A DNA stretch of 64,000 nucleotides from Eubacteriales bacterium (lineage in GTDB: Bacteria; Bacillota; Clostridia; Oscillospirales; Butyricicoccaceae), in assembly GCA_030539335.1 (NCBI GenBank), contig JAUNSG010000001.1, positions 124,001 to 188,000 of the forward strand. The letters run 5' to 3'. The notes beneath the pieces are model-generated. The model searched no databases. It saw only the letters and a list, made by a program, of their open reading frames with translations, and was not told where the DNA came from. The translations under genes and the position numbers were made by a program. Of this stretch, positions 17,308 to 26,677 are shown in pieces (within the stretch, counting starts at the first letter, position 1; each line of letters starts with the position of its first letter).

Positions 17308-17514
17308 TCACTTGTTTTTCCTGATACGGTCGTAGATCTGCACCTTAACCGGCGAATAAAGCATGGCTACCACAATCAGGACAAATCCTGCCATGCATGC
17401 CGCTTCGCTCCCGGCACCCAGACCGGCGATAATAATTGCAAAGGCTATCATAATCACGAGGAATGCGATTGTCAGACCGCCCTCTTTTGTTCGAAAAAAG
17501 CTCTTGTTTTCCAT
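17308..17514 (-). CDS. small two-helix membrane protein
   Basis: The product is 68 residues with two hydrophobic helices (about residues 14-33 and 37-54), a basic C-terminus and no recognisable family. A clean AAAGGAG site precedes the ATG. It starts 27 bases after the stop of the lactate-permease-like gene and is followed by allC, so it belongs to the allantoin operon. It may be an accessory subunit or regulator of that permease, but this is inferred only from position and size. Confidence 0.65.
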   Translation of the reverse strand: MENKSFFRTKEGGLTIAFLVIMIAFAIIIAGLGAGSEAACMAGFVLIVVAMLYSPVKVQIYDRIRKNK

Positions 17515-17541
17515 CGTCTTGTCTCCTTTCCTGCCGCACGG

Positions 17542-19155
17542 CTATATGCCAACCATGACGAACAGAATGAGTCCGATGATAATCGTCGCGGGAACCGTCA
17601 CAGCAATAATCCGCTTGAGAACCTCGCCCTCGCTGCCGAGGATGTTGGCCGTCGTTGTTCCCAGGATAATCTTGCTCGGGCTGACCGCACTGCCGATCGC
17701 ACCGCCGGCGGACTGGGCGCCCAGAATTGCCGCCGGGTTCACATTCAGCAGGTTCGCTGTTGTCATCTGGAAGCCGCCAAACAGGATGTTCGAGCTCATG
17801 TTGCTGCCGGTCATAAACGTACCGAGCAGGCCGACAAACGGCGCCAGAATGACATAGATATTGCCGAGCACATCGGCAATGCCGTTTGCAAGGACAACCG
17901 TCTGTCCCGTGCCGTCCATGATCTTCGACATGATAACCAGTCCGATGACGGCGATACCGGACGGCATGGTCATCGCGATGGATTTGACAAAGACGCGCTT
18001 CACACCGCCTTCCCGAATCCAGCCGTTCTTCTTATAATAAATCAAACCGATCACGGCAGAGACGAACAGGAACATGCTGGCGTGAGTAAACGGCGTCAGC
18101 GGAGAAAACTTCTCCACCGCATCGTTGACATAGCCATATCCCGTCACGGTCTCCGGAAAGGAGAAGCCCAGCGAAATCTGTCCCAGCAGTGTATTAATCG
18201 GCTTGACAACCAGTACAATCAAGGTGATGGCCGACAGCAGGAAGTACGGGACAAAGGCCTGTACCAGATTCATATCCGGCAATTTCTCTGTCGTGCTGTC
18301 CCCGCCGGCAAAGCTGCGATTCATGATCGGGCTGTCATCCACACGCCATTCCTCTCGATACAGCTTGGTCCGACCAAGCGCAAGGATCACAATCAGCGAG
18401 ATGCATGCCGGGACAAAGCAGGAGATCGTCGTATTGACCTGGCTGAGCAGAAGCTCGCCGCCGCCCTGAATCACTGACAGAATCAGGACTGCCGGGAAGC
18501 CTTTTTTCACCGCTTTTCCCTTGCCATAGAACCAGCAGAATGCAAACCCGGCAATGATATTCCAGAACCAGATAAAGGCTGCGGTCCACAGCGCCGTTTT
18601 CAGATACTCCGGACTTCCGACCGCCAGATTCGCCGACATCGCCAGCGAATCCCATGCGGCACCCAGCGTGCCAAACGTGTTGCCCCAGGCCTGGCCGAAC
18701 AGCGGGAAGATAACCGCCCACAGCGGCGTGACACCGATGCCGATCAGCAGCGGTGCACCGACAGCGACCGGGACACCGAAGCCGGTGATGCCCTGTAAGA
18801 AGCTCTCAAAAACCCAGCCCATCGCCAGCACCAGCAGCAGCTCGTTCGGGAGCAGCTTGCGCATCCCATTTCGGATGACAAGGAATGCCTTGGCTTCATC
18901 GCCGACCTGATACATCAAAATTGCTGTCCATACGATCAGCAGGATAATCAATGCATTCCAGATTCCTTTGGCACTTTCCGCTGCAATCAGCACGATATCT
19001 GCCTTGTAGAAAAAAATGCCGGTAATGATTGTAATGAGCAGTCCGACCGGAGCTGCTTCGGTTGCACCCCACCCGCATTTAATCAACAAGAATAAAAGTA
19101 CGATGATCGGCAGAAATGCCATGATCCACATAAACAGATTGATTGGTATATTCAT
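17542..19155 (-). CDS. L-lactate permease family transporter
   Basis: The product is 537 residues with about 12-14 hydrophobic segments. LLIKCGWGATEAAPVGLLIT, FLQGITGFGVPVAVGAPLL and FGQAWGNTFGTLGAAW are characteristic LctP blocks. Known members carry lactate or glycolate with protons. Lying between carbamate kinase and allC in an allantoin operon, its cargo is probably a 2-oxo or 2-hydroxy acid of this pathway. Oxamate, a pyruvate isostere and predicted end product, is my favoured candidate. The ribosome site (AGGATAAG) is weak. Confidence 0.85.
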   Translation of the reverse strand: MNIPINLFMWIMAFLPIIVLLFLLIKCGWGATEAAPVGLLITIITGIFFYKADIVLIAAESAKGIWNALIILLIVWTAILMYQVGDEAKAFLVIRNGMRKLLPNELLLVLAMGWVFESFLQGITGFGVPVAVGAPLLIGIGVTPLWAVIFPLFGQAWGNTFGTLGAAWDSLAMSANLAVGSPEYLKTALWTAAFIWFWNIIAGFAFCWFYGKGKAVKKGFPAVLILSVIQGGGELLLSQVNTTISCFVPACISLIVILALGRTKLYREEWRVDDSPIMNRSFAGGDSTTEKLPDMNLVQAFVPYFLLSAITLIVLVVKPINTLLGQISLGFSFPETVTGYGYVNDAVEKFSPLTPFTHASMFLFVSAVIGLIYYKKNGWIREGGVKRVFVKSIAMTMPSGIAVIGLVIMSKIMDGTGQTVVLANGIADVLGNIYVILAPFVGLLGTFMTGSNMSSNILFGGFQMTTANLLNVNPAAILGAQSAGGAIGSAVSPSKIILGTTTANILGSEGEVLKRIIAVTVPATIIIGLILFVMVGI

Positions 19156-19315
19156 TTTATCTTATCCTAACTGCACTATTTTCGGTTCGATCACAGATCG
19201 GATCCCTTTTGATGCTGCTGCTTCCGCCCACCCACACTGGAGTGAACGAAAGCAGCCCATACTAGAAATACTCTCATGCAAAAACCACAAAAGTCCTGCA
19301 TCAAACAAAACCCGA

Positions 19316-20251
19316 TTATACGTGAATAACCGTTCCTGTCTTTCCGGCGATTCCATCGTTTGCCTTATCCAGCAGCGTGATCAGCGCATGGCGATCCGGT
19401 GCAGATTCCGCAAAGCGGATGGCCGCTTCTACCTTCGGCAGCATGGAGCCCTTCGCAAACTGCCCCTCGGCAATGTACTGCTTTGCCTGTTCTACCGTCA
19501 GGTCGGACAGCCATTCCTGATTTTCCTTCCCGAAATTGATGGCAACCTTCTCGACCGCCGTCAGAATAATCAGGTAATCGGCGTCCATCATCGTCGCCAG
19601 CAGGCTGCTCGCGTTGTCCTTGTCAATGACAGCATTGACACCGACCAGCTTGCCGTCCTCACTGGCAACCGGAATACCACCGCCGCCGCAGGTAATGACA
19701 ATGTGTCCTGCATTGACCAGCGTCTTGATGGTTTCCAGCTCGCGGATGCGAACCGGCAGAGGGGATGCGACAACAACACGGTAACCGCGTCCGGCATCCT
19801 CCACACAATGCACGCCGTTGGCCTCGTTGATCTCCGCCTCCTCCTTTGTCAGGAAACGGCCGATCGGCTTGGACGGATTGTCAAACGCCGGATCGTTTTT
19901 ATCCACCTCGACCTGGGACAAAATCGTCGAAACCTTGCCATCAATGCCTCGCCGGAACAGCTCATACTTGATGGCGTTCTGCAAATCAATTCCAATATAA
20001 CCCTGACTCATCGCCACACAGGTCGGAAGCGGGATCTGCTTGTAATTGTCCTGCATGACAACCAGATTGTCCATCGCGTCCTGAATCATGCCGACCTGCG
20101 GACCGTTTCCGTGTGTGATAATGATGTCAAGATCCTGCTGCGCCAGATCGACGATGACTCTCGCCGTTCTCGCAACTGTCTCCTTCTGCTCTTCAACGTC
20201 CCTGCCAAGGGCATTGCCGCCAAGGGCAAGGACTACCTTTTTCCTCTTCAT
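19316..20251 (-). CDS. carbamate kinase, copy 1
   Basis: The product is 311 residues from the ATG at 20251, just after TTGGAGG. It is an amino-acid-kinase-fold enzyme: VVLALGGNALG at the start, HGNGPQVG for substrate binding, TCGGGGIPV, and VDKDNAS-like VIDKDNASSLLA for ATP. It transfers phosphate from carbamoyl phosphate to ADP, releasing carbamate that decays to ammonia and CO2. Here it would harvest carbamoyl phosphate from oxalurate cleavage. It is a close paralogue of the gene at 20390. A 160-base gap with no clear terminator separates it from the permease gene. Confidence 0.93.
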   Translation of the reverse strand: MKRKKVVLALGGNALGRDVEEQKETVARTARVIVDLAQQDLDIIITHGNGPQVGMIQDAMDNLVVMQDNYKQIPLPTCVAMSQGYIGIDLQNAIKYELFRRGIDGKVSTILSQVEVDKNDPAFDNPSKPIGRFLTKEEAEINEANGVHCVEDAGRGYRVVVASPLPVRIRELETIKTLVNAGHIVITCGGGGIPVASEDGKLVGVNAVIDKDNASSLLATMMDADYLIILTAVEKVAINFGKENQEWLSDLTVEQAKQYIAEGQFAKGSMLPKVEAAIRFAESAPDRHALITLLDKANDGIAGKTGTVIHV

Positions 20252-20294
20252 CGGGCGCCTCCAATCCAAACAATCTCTTTTCCTAATCCGTCAA

Positions 20295-20380
20295 AAAATG
20301 GCTGACTCCGCGCCCCTCCGGCCCCTTACTTCGGGCCGGAAGAGCGCAAAATCAAGTCAAATAAAGGAGCTGACCATTTT
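20295..20380 (-). other. structured spacer between the carbamate kinase genes
   Basis: An inner GC stem CCGGCCC/GGGCCGG (20318-20324 and 20333-20339) lies inside outer arms AAAATGG (20295-20301) and CCATTTT (20374-20380). There is no T run on the coding strand, so it may be an mRNA processing or stability element separating expression of the two kinases. Confidence 0.4.
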
Positions 20381-20389
20381 CTGATGAAA

Positions 20390-21325
20390 TCAAATGTGTA
20401 TGTGTGTCCCTGTCTTGCCTGCAAGGCCATCGGTCGCCTTGTCCAGCAGCGTGATCAGGGAACGGCGTCCCGGCTTGGATTCCGCAAACCGGATGGATGC
20501 CTCTACCTTTGGAAGCATGGAACCCGGTGCAAAATGTCCTTCCGCAACATACCGCTTTGCTTCCTCCACTGTGATATCCTTGAGCCAGACCTGATTTTCC
20601 TTCCGGAAATTCAGCGCCGCATGCTCGACTGCGGTCAGAATGATGAGCTGATCCGCATCCAGCTTTTGCGCCAGCAGACAACTGACGTTGTCCTTATCCA
20701 CCACGGCATTGACGCCATGGAGCTGGCCGTCCTCCTCGACGACCGGCATTCCGCCGCCGCCACAGGCGATGACAATATGTCCGGCCCGGAGCAGCGTTTT
20801 TACCGTTTCCAGCTCACGGACGCGCTTTGGCATCGGGGACGGTACGACGATGCGATAGCCTCTTCCCGCATCTTCCATGCAGGGAATGCCATGTGCCTCG
20901 TTGATCTCCGCCTCTTCCTTTGTCATAAAGCGTCCAATCGGCTTGGTCGGATGCTGGAACGCCGGATCGTTTTTATCTATCTCAATCTGAGACAAGATCG
21001 TCGAAACCTTTCCATCGATGCCGCGGCGAAGCAGCTCATACTTGATCGCGTTTTGCAGATCAATCCCGATGTAGCCCTGACTCATGGCAATGCTGCCCGG
21101 CAGCGGAACCTGCTTGTAGTTCTTATAACGGACGACAACATTATCCATTGCGGTTTGGATCATGCCGACCTGCGGGCCATTTCCGTGGGTGATGACAATA
21201 TTCAAATCCTGCTGTGCCAGATCGACGATAACTCCCGCCGTCTTTGCTACCGCAACCTTCTGTTCATCGATATCATTGCCCAGGGCGTTTCCGCCCAAAG
21301 CAACGACAATTGTTCTCTTGTCCAT
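20390..21325 (-). CDS. carbamate kinase, copy 2
   Basis: The product is 311 residues, aligning without gaps over nearly its whole length to copy 1, with most positions identical by eye. The same signatures are seen: IVVALGGNALGND, HGNGPQVGMIQ, ACGGGGMPV, VVDKDNVSCLLA. It follows the AllF-AllG gene by 20 bases, the tightest coupling in the operon, so it is the likeliest partner for carbamoyl phosphate made by that enzyme. Why two copies are kept is unclear; dosage or different kinetics are options. Confidence 0.93.
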   Translation of the reverse strand: MDKRTIVVALGGNALGNDIDEQKVAVAKTAGVIVDLAQQDLNIVITHGNGPQVGMIQTAMDNVVVRYKNYKQVPLPGSIAMSQGYIGIDLQNAIKYELLRRGIDGKVSTILSQIEIDKNDPAFQHPTKPIGRFMTKEEAEINEAHGIPCMEDAGRGYRIVVPSPMPKRVRELETVKTLLRAGHIVIACGGGGMPVVEEDGQLHGVNAVVDKDNVSCLLAQKLDADQLIILTAVEHAALNFRKENQVWLKDITVEEAKRYVAEGHFAPGSMLPKVEASIRFAESKPGRRSLITLLDKATDGLAGKTGTHIHI

Positions 21326-21345
21326 ACTATCACCGCGTTTCTTTA

Positions 21346-24300
21346 TTACGCCTCAAATCCGAGCTTCTTCGCATATGCGACAATCGCCTTCTCGAATGCC
21401 TCGATCGGCGGATGAACCGTACCGGCGCCAATCTGACCATAACCGGCAATCTTGTGTGCGATACCCGTGTTGATGACCGGGGTGATGCCCTTCTCAACAA
21501 CCAATCTCGCATCAATACCGAGGCAGATACCTTGGAAATTCCAGGTCGGAACGGTGAAGTTCGGATTGCGATCAATTGTGATTTCTGTCATTTCATTGCT
21601 CGTGCGGAGCGCATCCTCGTATCCGCCGGCGCCAACAAAGCGGGTAACCGCCGGAGCTGCGATCATCGCCATACCGCCGACACCGAAGGTCTCGGTAATC
21701 GCACTGTCGCCCATATCCGGGCAGGCATCCTCACCGTCATAGCCGGTGAAGTACAATCCCTGCGGCGTGTTAACCGGGCCGGTGAACCACTCATCGCCCA
21801 TGCCGGCGATACGGATGCCGAATTCATAGCCGTTCCGGCACATTGCCGTGACAATCGTGCCGTCCGTTCCATTGCGGGCTGCATCCATGACGGCCTTGCC
21901 GGTCGCCATCATAATGTTCAGGAAGAACTGGTCGGTATCCGCCAGGAACTTGATGACATCGTAGCGGTCCTTCTCATCGAGATCCATTGCGGTGATGATC
22001 GGCGCAACTTCCTTCAGGAATGCCAGCGAAGCGGCAATATTTCTCTGATGGAACTCGTCGCCCATGGCAACCGCCTTTGCGATCAGCGGGTTGATGGCCA
22101 GTCCGTTGTCCATCGAACGGAGCGCTCTGCCGAGTACCGGGCCGAGGACGTCTCTCATCCAGCGCAGGCGGTCGACAACCTCTTCGGAATACGCACCAAA
22201 GCGGAGTACCTTGCCGATGCCCTCGTTCATCGTGCAGTACGCACGGTTGCCGCCGGTCTCATCCTCTACAACGAAAACCGCCATGTTCGGCGAGGTGATG
22301 CCGCCCATCGGGCCAACTGCATTGACGTGATGGCAAGGAATGAACTTGATCTCGCCATTTTCCAGCAGCTTTCTCGCGTCCGCTTCGTTGTCGGCCCACT
22401 CCTCAAACAGAACAGCGCCTACGCAGGAACCCTGCATCGGATCCGGCATGTTCTCATACGCTACCGGAGGTCCTGCATGGAGGATTACCTTGCCTTCGTT
22501 CAGCTCCGGAATGACGTCCTTCGCACGAACGTTATCCTTCAGTACCGGCTGGCTTGCGACAACCTTCGCAATGACCTCGCGGTTCATTTCGTCAATTCCC
22601 TCGTAGTTGCGGAGGAAGTTGAGCGTCTTAATCAGCTTGATGTCTCCTCCTGCCGGCGGCATCCAGTCGTACTGTACGACGTCGCAGCCGAACTCCTCGC
22701 AGACCTCAGCGAAGCTCTTCAAGCCGACGTTGATGATCTTCGGCTTCTCAGAGAGCATCTGCATCAGCTTCTCGGACGGAACGCCCTTCTCAACATCAAC
22801 GACCGTCTTCGGACGGATTTCCTTCTCCGGCTCCGCAAAGTCTCTGCCGATTGCACGGATTGCTGTGCGGCAAGCCAGCTTGTTGTTCTCACAAACAATG
22901 ACACCGGCCTCAGCGAGCTTGTTGACTGCCTCGTCATAGCCCTGATAGTCTCTGCGGGTGCCGCAGACCGTAGCGATAAAGAATACCTTGCGGTTTGCCG
23001 CTGCGGCCTTTGCCTGCAGCTCCTTGATGGTCGGAAGCAGTGCGCCGGCCATATCTTCATGGGAGCCGTAGCCCAGCATGATATCGAGCAGGATAACGCC
23101 GGTGGACGGATCGTCAACCGCTTCCTGCATGCACTCGATGCGCTTTGCCGGATCGATCATCGGATGCGGCTTGCCCTGCGTGTAAGCATCGTCACCGAGG
23201 TCAACGACAATGTTGCCGTCGAGCTGGAGCATATAGCCCTCAATGTCTTCCGGCGGAACCTTGACGTCCATCGCGTCCTTGATCAGCATCGCCGCCTCAT
23301 TGGCCAGCGTGCCGCCGGAATAGTATGCCTTAATGGTCTTGTTTTCCTCTGCCTTGAAGAACGCAGACTCGTCCACATCGACGGTTGCCTCCGGAACTTC
23401 CTTGCCGCGAACCAGGCTGACTGCCAGACGTGCCGCCTCATCCAGCGTATAGGTATGGTAGAAATTCTCCTCATGATATTCCGGCTTCTCGCCCAGGAAC
23501 AGGGTGATAACCGGCTTGGAGAAGCTGCTCAGGCGAGCGGAAATCTTCTCCCGGACCGCCTGTGCCGGCGGCTTGGAAATGACGATCAGAACCTTGACGG
23601 TCTCATCGCTCTCCATCGCGTCGATCATATCCATCATCGTGATGCCGCCAACCGTCGTGGACAGATCGCGTCCGCCGGTGCCGATGGCATTGTTGACGCC
23701 CTCGCCGAGGCGGTCAATGATGGTCGTCAGCTCCTGGATACCGGTGCCAGATGCACCGATAATACCGATGGAGCCCTTGGAAACACTGTTCGTGAATGCG
23801 ATCGGGACGCCCTGAATGATGCCGGTGCCGCAGTCCGGTCCCATGACCGACAGGCCCTTTGCGTGTGCCTTTTCCTTGAGCGCCTTCTCGTCCTCAATGG
23901 TGACGTTGTCACTGAACATGAAGACATTCAGTCCCTCATCCAGTGCACGGTCTGCCTCCAGTGCCGCATAGGCACCCGGAATGGAAATTACCGCGAGATT
24001 GGCATCCGGCATCTTGTCCAGCGCCTTGTCCCAGGACTTCACGCTCTCGGTGCCCTTGGATGCATTGTTGGAGGTGGACTGCTTCTTCAGGAACGCCTCC
24101 ACATTCTCCATAATGGTATCGAGCAGGCTGTCATCTTCTACATCTGCAACGACAACCATGTCGTTTGCCGTGGACGCCATCAGCTCTTCGGTATCCAGAC
24201 CGCTCTGCTTGAAGATGTCCTTGTTTGCCGGAGTTGCCATCATGATGGAAACCTTCTTAACGCCCTCGATCGTCGAGATCTCGTTCGTCAGAAGCATCAG

Positions 24301-24348
24301 AACAACCGAATCTTGATAGCTTCCCTTTTTTACTACGGTTCTTAACAT
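21346..24348 (-). CDS. allFG: fused AllF-AllG (FdrA plus DUF1116) oxamate carbamoyltransferase
   Basis: One continuous 1000-residue frame. Residues 1-505 match FdrA/AllF, a succinyl-CoA-synthetase-like protein: MGPDCGTGIIQG at 169-180 and GIIGASGTGIQEL at 196-206. Residues 506-535 are a linker. Residues 536-1000 match YlbE/AllG (DUF1116): VGLKSFAEVCEEFG, QYDWMPPAGGD, HHVNAVGPMGG, ending GYGQIGAGTVHPP. In Escherichia coli AllF, AllG and AllH together form oxamate carbamoyltransferase, converting oxalurate plus phosphate to oxamate and carbamoyl phosphate. Here two subunits are joined, and the third (AllH) is at 30750. AAAGGAG precedes the start. Confidence 0.88.
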   Translation of the reverse strand: MLRTVVKKGSYQDSVVLMLLTNEISTIEGVKKVSIMMATPANKDIFKQSGLDTEELMASTANDMVVVADVEDDSLLDTIMENVEAFLKKQSTSNNASKGTESVKSWDKALDKMPDANLAVISIPGAYAALEADRALDEGLNVFMFSDNVTIEDEKALKEKAHAKGLSVMGPDCGTGIIQGVPIAFTNSVSKGSIGIIGASGTGIQELTTIIDRLGEGVNNAIGTGGRDLSTTVGGITMMDMIDAMESDETVKVLIVISKPPAQAVREKISARLSSFSKPVITLFLGEKPEYHEENFYHTYTLDEAARLAVSLVRGKEVPEATVDVDESAFFKAEENKTIKAYYSGGTLANEAAMLIKDAMDVKVPPEDIEGYMLQLDGNIVVDLGDDAYTQGKPHPMIDPAKRIECMQEAVDDPSTGVILLDIMLGYGSHEDMAGALLPTIKELQAKAAAANRKVFFIATVCGTRRDYQGYDEAVNKLAEAGVIVCENNKLACRTAIRAIGRDFAEPEKEIRPKTVVDVEKGVPSEKLMQMLSEKPKIINVGLKSFAEVCEEFGCDVVQYDWMPPAGGDIKLIKTLNFLRNYEGIDEMNREVIAKVVASQPVLKDNVRAKDVIPELNEGKVILHAGPPVAYENMPDPMQGSCVGAVLFEEWADNEADARKLLENGEIKFIPCHHVNAVGPMGGITSPNMAVFVVEDETGGNRAYCTMNEGIGKVLRFGAYSEEVVDRLRWMRDVLGPVLGRALRSMDNGLAINPLIAKAVAMGDEFHQRNIAASLAFLKEVAPIITAMDLDEKDRYDVIKFLADTDQFFLNIMMATGKAVMDAARNGTDGTIVTAMCRNGYEFGIRIAGMGDEWFTGPVNTPQGLYFTGYDGEDACPDMGDSAITETFGVGGMAMIAAPAVTRFVGAGGYEDALRTSNEMTEITIDRNPNFTVPTWNFQGICLGIDARLVVEKGITPVINTGIAHKIAGYGQIGAGTVHPPIEAFEKAIVAYAKKLGFEA

Positions 24349-24400
24349 CGTCTTTACTCCTTTTACTCAGATTTCCCAGCCTGCCGACTGGTGTTTTTCT

Positions 24401-25453
24401 TTAATCTGCGAATCGATTCTTGTGATCGTATCGATCGTAATGGATGTCGTCACTCTTCAGGTATTCATAAATCTCATCCACAACGTCAATTCCGCCCGAA
24501 GCGTATGCCTTGTCGCGGCGCAGGATCGCCCGCTCGCCCGGATAGTAAACCTTTCCGTAGCCTTCTGCCGCCGGCATCTCGCCCAGCTCATCACAAACCT
24601 GAGACATTCTCTTCTTGAACTCATCCAGGCCGACAAAGCGGGACGGATCCATAACAATGTGCATCTGTCCAAGCTCTCTGCCCTTGGACAGGTCGTGATA
24701 CATCGAGCTGACATGCTTGCCGAACGGTACGCCCAGTAGGACACCGGCGAAAATATCTACCATCATCATCAGGCCGTAGCCCTTTGCGCCGGCAATCGGC
24801 ACCAGTGCATTGACCAGATTCGGATCGGTAACCGGCTGACCCTTTTCGTCTACCGCCCAGGTGTCCGGAATCTGCTCGTGCTTGGAACGCTTGGATAGGA
24901 TCTTGCCCCATGCCTGAACCGTGGTCGCCATGTCGAATACGATGCGGCGCTCGTCTGCCGTCGGTGCCGCAAACGAAATCGGGTTGGTGCCATAGTACGG
25001 CTCGGTGCCGCCATATGGAACCGCCATCGGGTCGGACTGACAGAACGTGATGGCAACCAGGTCCTCCTTGGCAGCCATCTCAGCATAGTAGCCGATCGAG
25101 CCGCTGTGCGACATGTTCGTCATGCCCACAACCGCAATGCCGTTCTTCTTTGCCATCTCGATGGCCTTTTTCATGCCCTCAATGGCAACCACATAGCCAA
25201 CGCCGTTGTCTCCGTCGAAAATGCCGGAGCACGGGCCGGTCTCCTTCCAGGTGAACTTCGGGTCATGCGTGATGCCGCCCTTAAAAATGCGCTCGCTGTA
25301 ATACTCGACACGGACAGCGCCATGCGAATCATAGCCTCTCTCGTGCGACCAGGTCAGCACCTCTGCGGTCTGTTCTGCATGATCTTCCCGCAGGCCGGCC
25401 TTTGCCATTTTGTTCTTCATCAAGCTCTTGAGTTCTTCGCGCGAAACTTTCAT
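24401..25453 (-). CDS. allD: ureidoglycolate dehydrogenase
   Basis: The product is 350 residues, from the LDH2/MDH type II family of non-Rossmann NAD(P) oxidoreductases. HERGYDSHGAVRVEYY holds the catalytic-type histidine near residue 44, and GYVVAIEGMKKAIEMAKKNG, MTNMSHSGSIGYY and YGTNPISFAAP are family blocks. AllD oxidises (S)-ureidoglycolate to oxalurate. The family also includes malate and sulfolactate dehydrogenases, but the position between allE and allFG fits AllD. GAAAGGAAGG precedes the ATG. Confidence 0.9.
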   Translation of the reverse strand: MKVSREELKSLMKNKMAKAGLREDHAEQTAEVLTWSHERGYDSHGAVRVEYYSERIFKGGITHDPKFTWKETGPCSGIFDGDNGVGYVVAIEGMKKAIEMAKKNGIAVVGMTNMSHSGSIGYYAEMAAKEDLVAITFCQSDPMAVPYGGTEPYYGTNPISFAAPTADERRIVFDMATTVQAWGKILSKRSKHEQIPDTWAVDEKGQPVTDPNLVNALVPIAGAKGYGLMMMVDIFAGVLLGVPFGKHVSSMYHDLSKGRELGQMHIVMDPSRFVGLDEFKKRMSQVCDELGEMPAAEGYGKVYYPGERAILRRDKAYASGGIDVVDEIYEYLKSDDIHYDRYDHKNRFAD

Positions 25454-25532
25454 CCGTTTTTACCTTCCTTTCCCTTTTCACACAAACGGTAATAGCCTCT
25501 CTCCAGAATTACTTCGTCCACAGTTCTTCCAT

Positions 25533-26324
25533 TTATAACTCTACGTCGCGGTTGCAGTCCTTCGAATAGATGTAGGTCAATTCCTCTTCTCTTCCCTCAT
25601 CGCCGACGGCATAGCAGGCCTGCGGGCAATACGCATCCATAAAGACATAATCGCCCTTCTTGACCGGGATCCACTCGTCGTCCAGACGGTACATGCCCTT
25701 GCCGCTCAGGAAGTACATGCCGTGCTCCTGGACATGGGTCTCAATGTAGCCGTGCGATGCGCCGAGATGGAACTTCAGGATGTGCATGTTCATGTCAAAG
25801 CCAAAGTCCTTCGGAAGGAAATCCTTGATATAGCAGTTGTTCATTCCCTCGTACGACTCCCACGGAAGGTCCTCCGCGTTGCCGCAGACCGTGCGTGCCG
25901 CATGGCCCTCGAGCGGAATGTACCGGCGGCGGTACAGATACAGCTTGGCATCGCCCTCACCGCTGTTCTCAAAGCCAAGGGAAAGATTTTCCGGGGAGAA
26001 GAAATATCCGCCCTCGGTCAAAACCGCTTCCTGTTCGGCATTCTTGACGGTAACCTGTCCCTCCATGACATAAAGGAAGGTTTCAATGCCATTGCCGCCG
26101 ATGGCATCGTTTTTGCCGCCTGCATGGACGGTAACGATATAATCGGCGAAGGAGGCTCCCATAGCCGGAGAGCCGAGAATCGTTGTGTCACAATTGACAT
26201 AGCCCGGAATGCTGTTCTTTACCAGTCCGTCCGGCTCCAGCAGAACCCAGTTTTCTCTTTTGACAACCGAACGCGTCGCCAGGAGCTCATCCCTGTAACC
26301 GAGCTGATTGTTTAAATATCCCAT
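25533..26324 (-). CDS. allE: (S)-ureidoglycine aminohydrolase
   Basis: The product is 263 residues from the ATG at 26324 (an in-frame ATG six codons earlier has a poorer site). It is a double-cupin protein. The N-terminal half contains TVHAGGKNDAIGGNGIETFL; the C-terminal half has GASHGYIETHVQEHGMYFL with the Mn ligands E/H/Q/H. AllE hydrolyses the amine of (S)-ureidoglycine to give (S)-ureidoglycolate and ammonia, passing product to AllD. It is the first gene of the long minus-strand operon and has a strong promoter and a dyad in its leader. Confidence 0.92.
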   Translation of the reverse strand: MGYLNNQLGYRDELLATRSVVKRENWVLLEPDGLVKNSIPGYVNCDTTILGSPAMGASFADYIVTVHAGGKNDAIGGNGIETFLYVMEGQVTVKNAEQEAVLTEGGYFFSPENLSLGFENSGEGDAKLYLYRRRYIPLEGHAARTVCGNAEDLPWESYEGMNNCYIKDFLPKDFGFDMNMHILKFHLGASHGYIETHVQEHGMYFLSGKGMYRLDDEWIPVKKGDYVFMDAYCPQACYAVGDEGREEELTYIYSKDCNRDVEL

Positions 26325-26677
26325 AGTAATACCTTCTCCCATGAAAATTCTTTTTAAAATTCCGCTTCGCGGTCAACCACTTTTTACAATTTAATTATGC
26401 CAAGATAATCCGCTTTTTTCAATAGACATTGTATACAAATCTGACATTTTCATTTTGTGCAATGTAATACGGCTTGTGAAATTTCACCACATACCTCAGC
26501 AATTGACCCGGTAGTTGGGAGGGATTCCTTAAAATTTCCGTAGATTGTTTTTCCCGAAAATTTAAATTGAAATACACCGGTATTTTTGCTATGATTAATT
26601 CAACCATATTTAATATTCCGGCCATCCAACCCCATTCCAGGGGGACGGACCGCCAGTATATTTTCAGGAGGGATATT
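26325..26677. promoter_or_regulatory. divergent promoter region, allE and esterase
   Basis: The allE promoter reads on the minus strand: TTGAAA (complement of 26417-26422) and CATAAT (complement of 26394-26399), 17 bases apart. A GGTTGACC dyad (26371-26378) lies in the leader and is shared with allB. On the plus strand TTGAAA at 26567-26572 and TATGAT at 26590-26595, again 17 apart, serves the esterase gene. The middle is AT-rich without a gene. Confidence 0.8.

Noticed and set aside
19162-19356. A short minus-strand frame between permease and carbamate kinase
   Set aside because: It overlaps the end of the kinase gene, lacks a ribosome site and has no homology by eye.
21244-24345. A 1033-codon open frame on the plus strand, opposite allFG
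   Set aside because: It is an antisense shadow caused by codon bias of the real gene. It has no ribosome site and no recognisable domain, while the minus strand matches FdrA and DUF1116 throughout.
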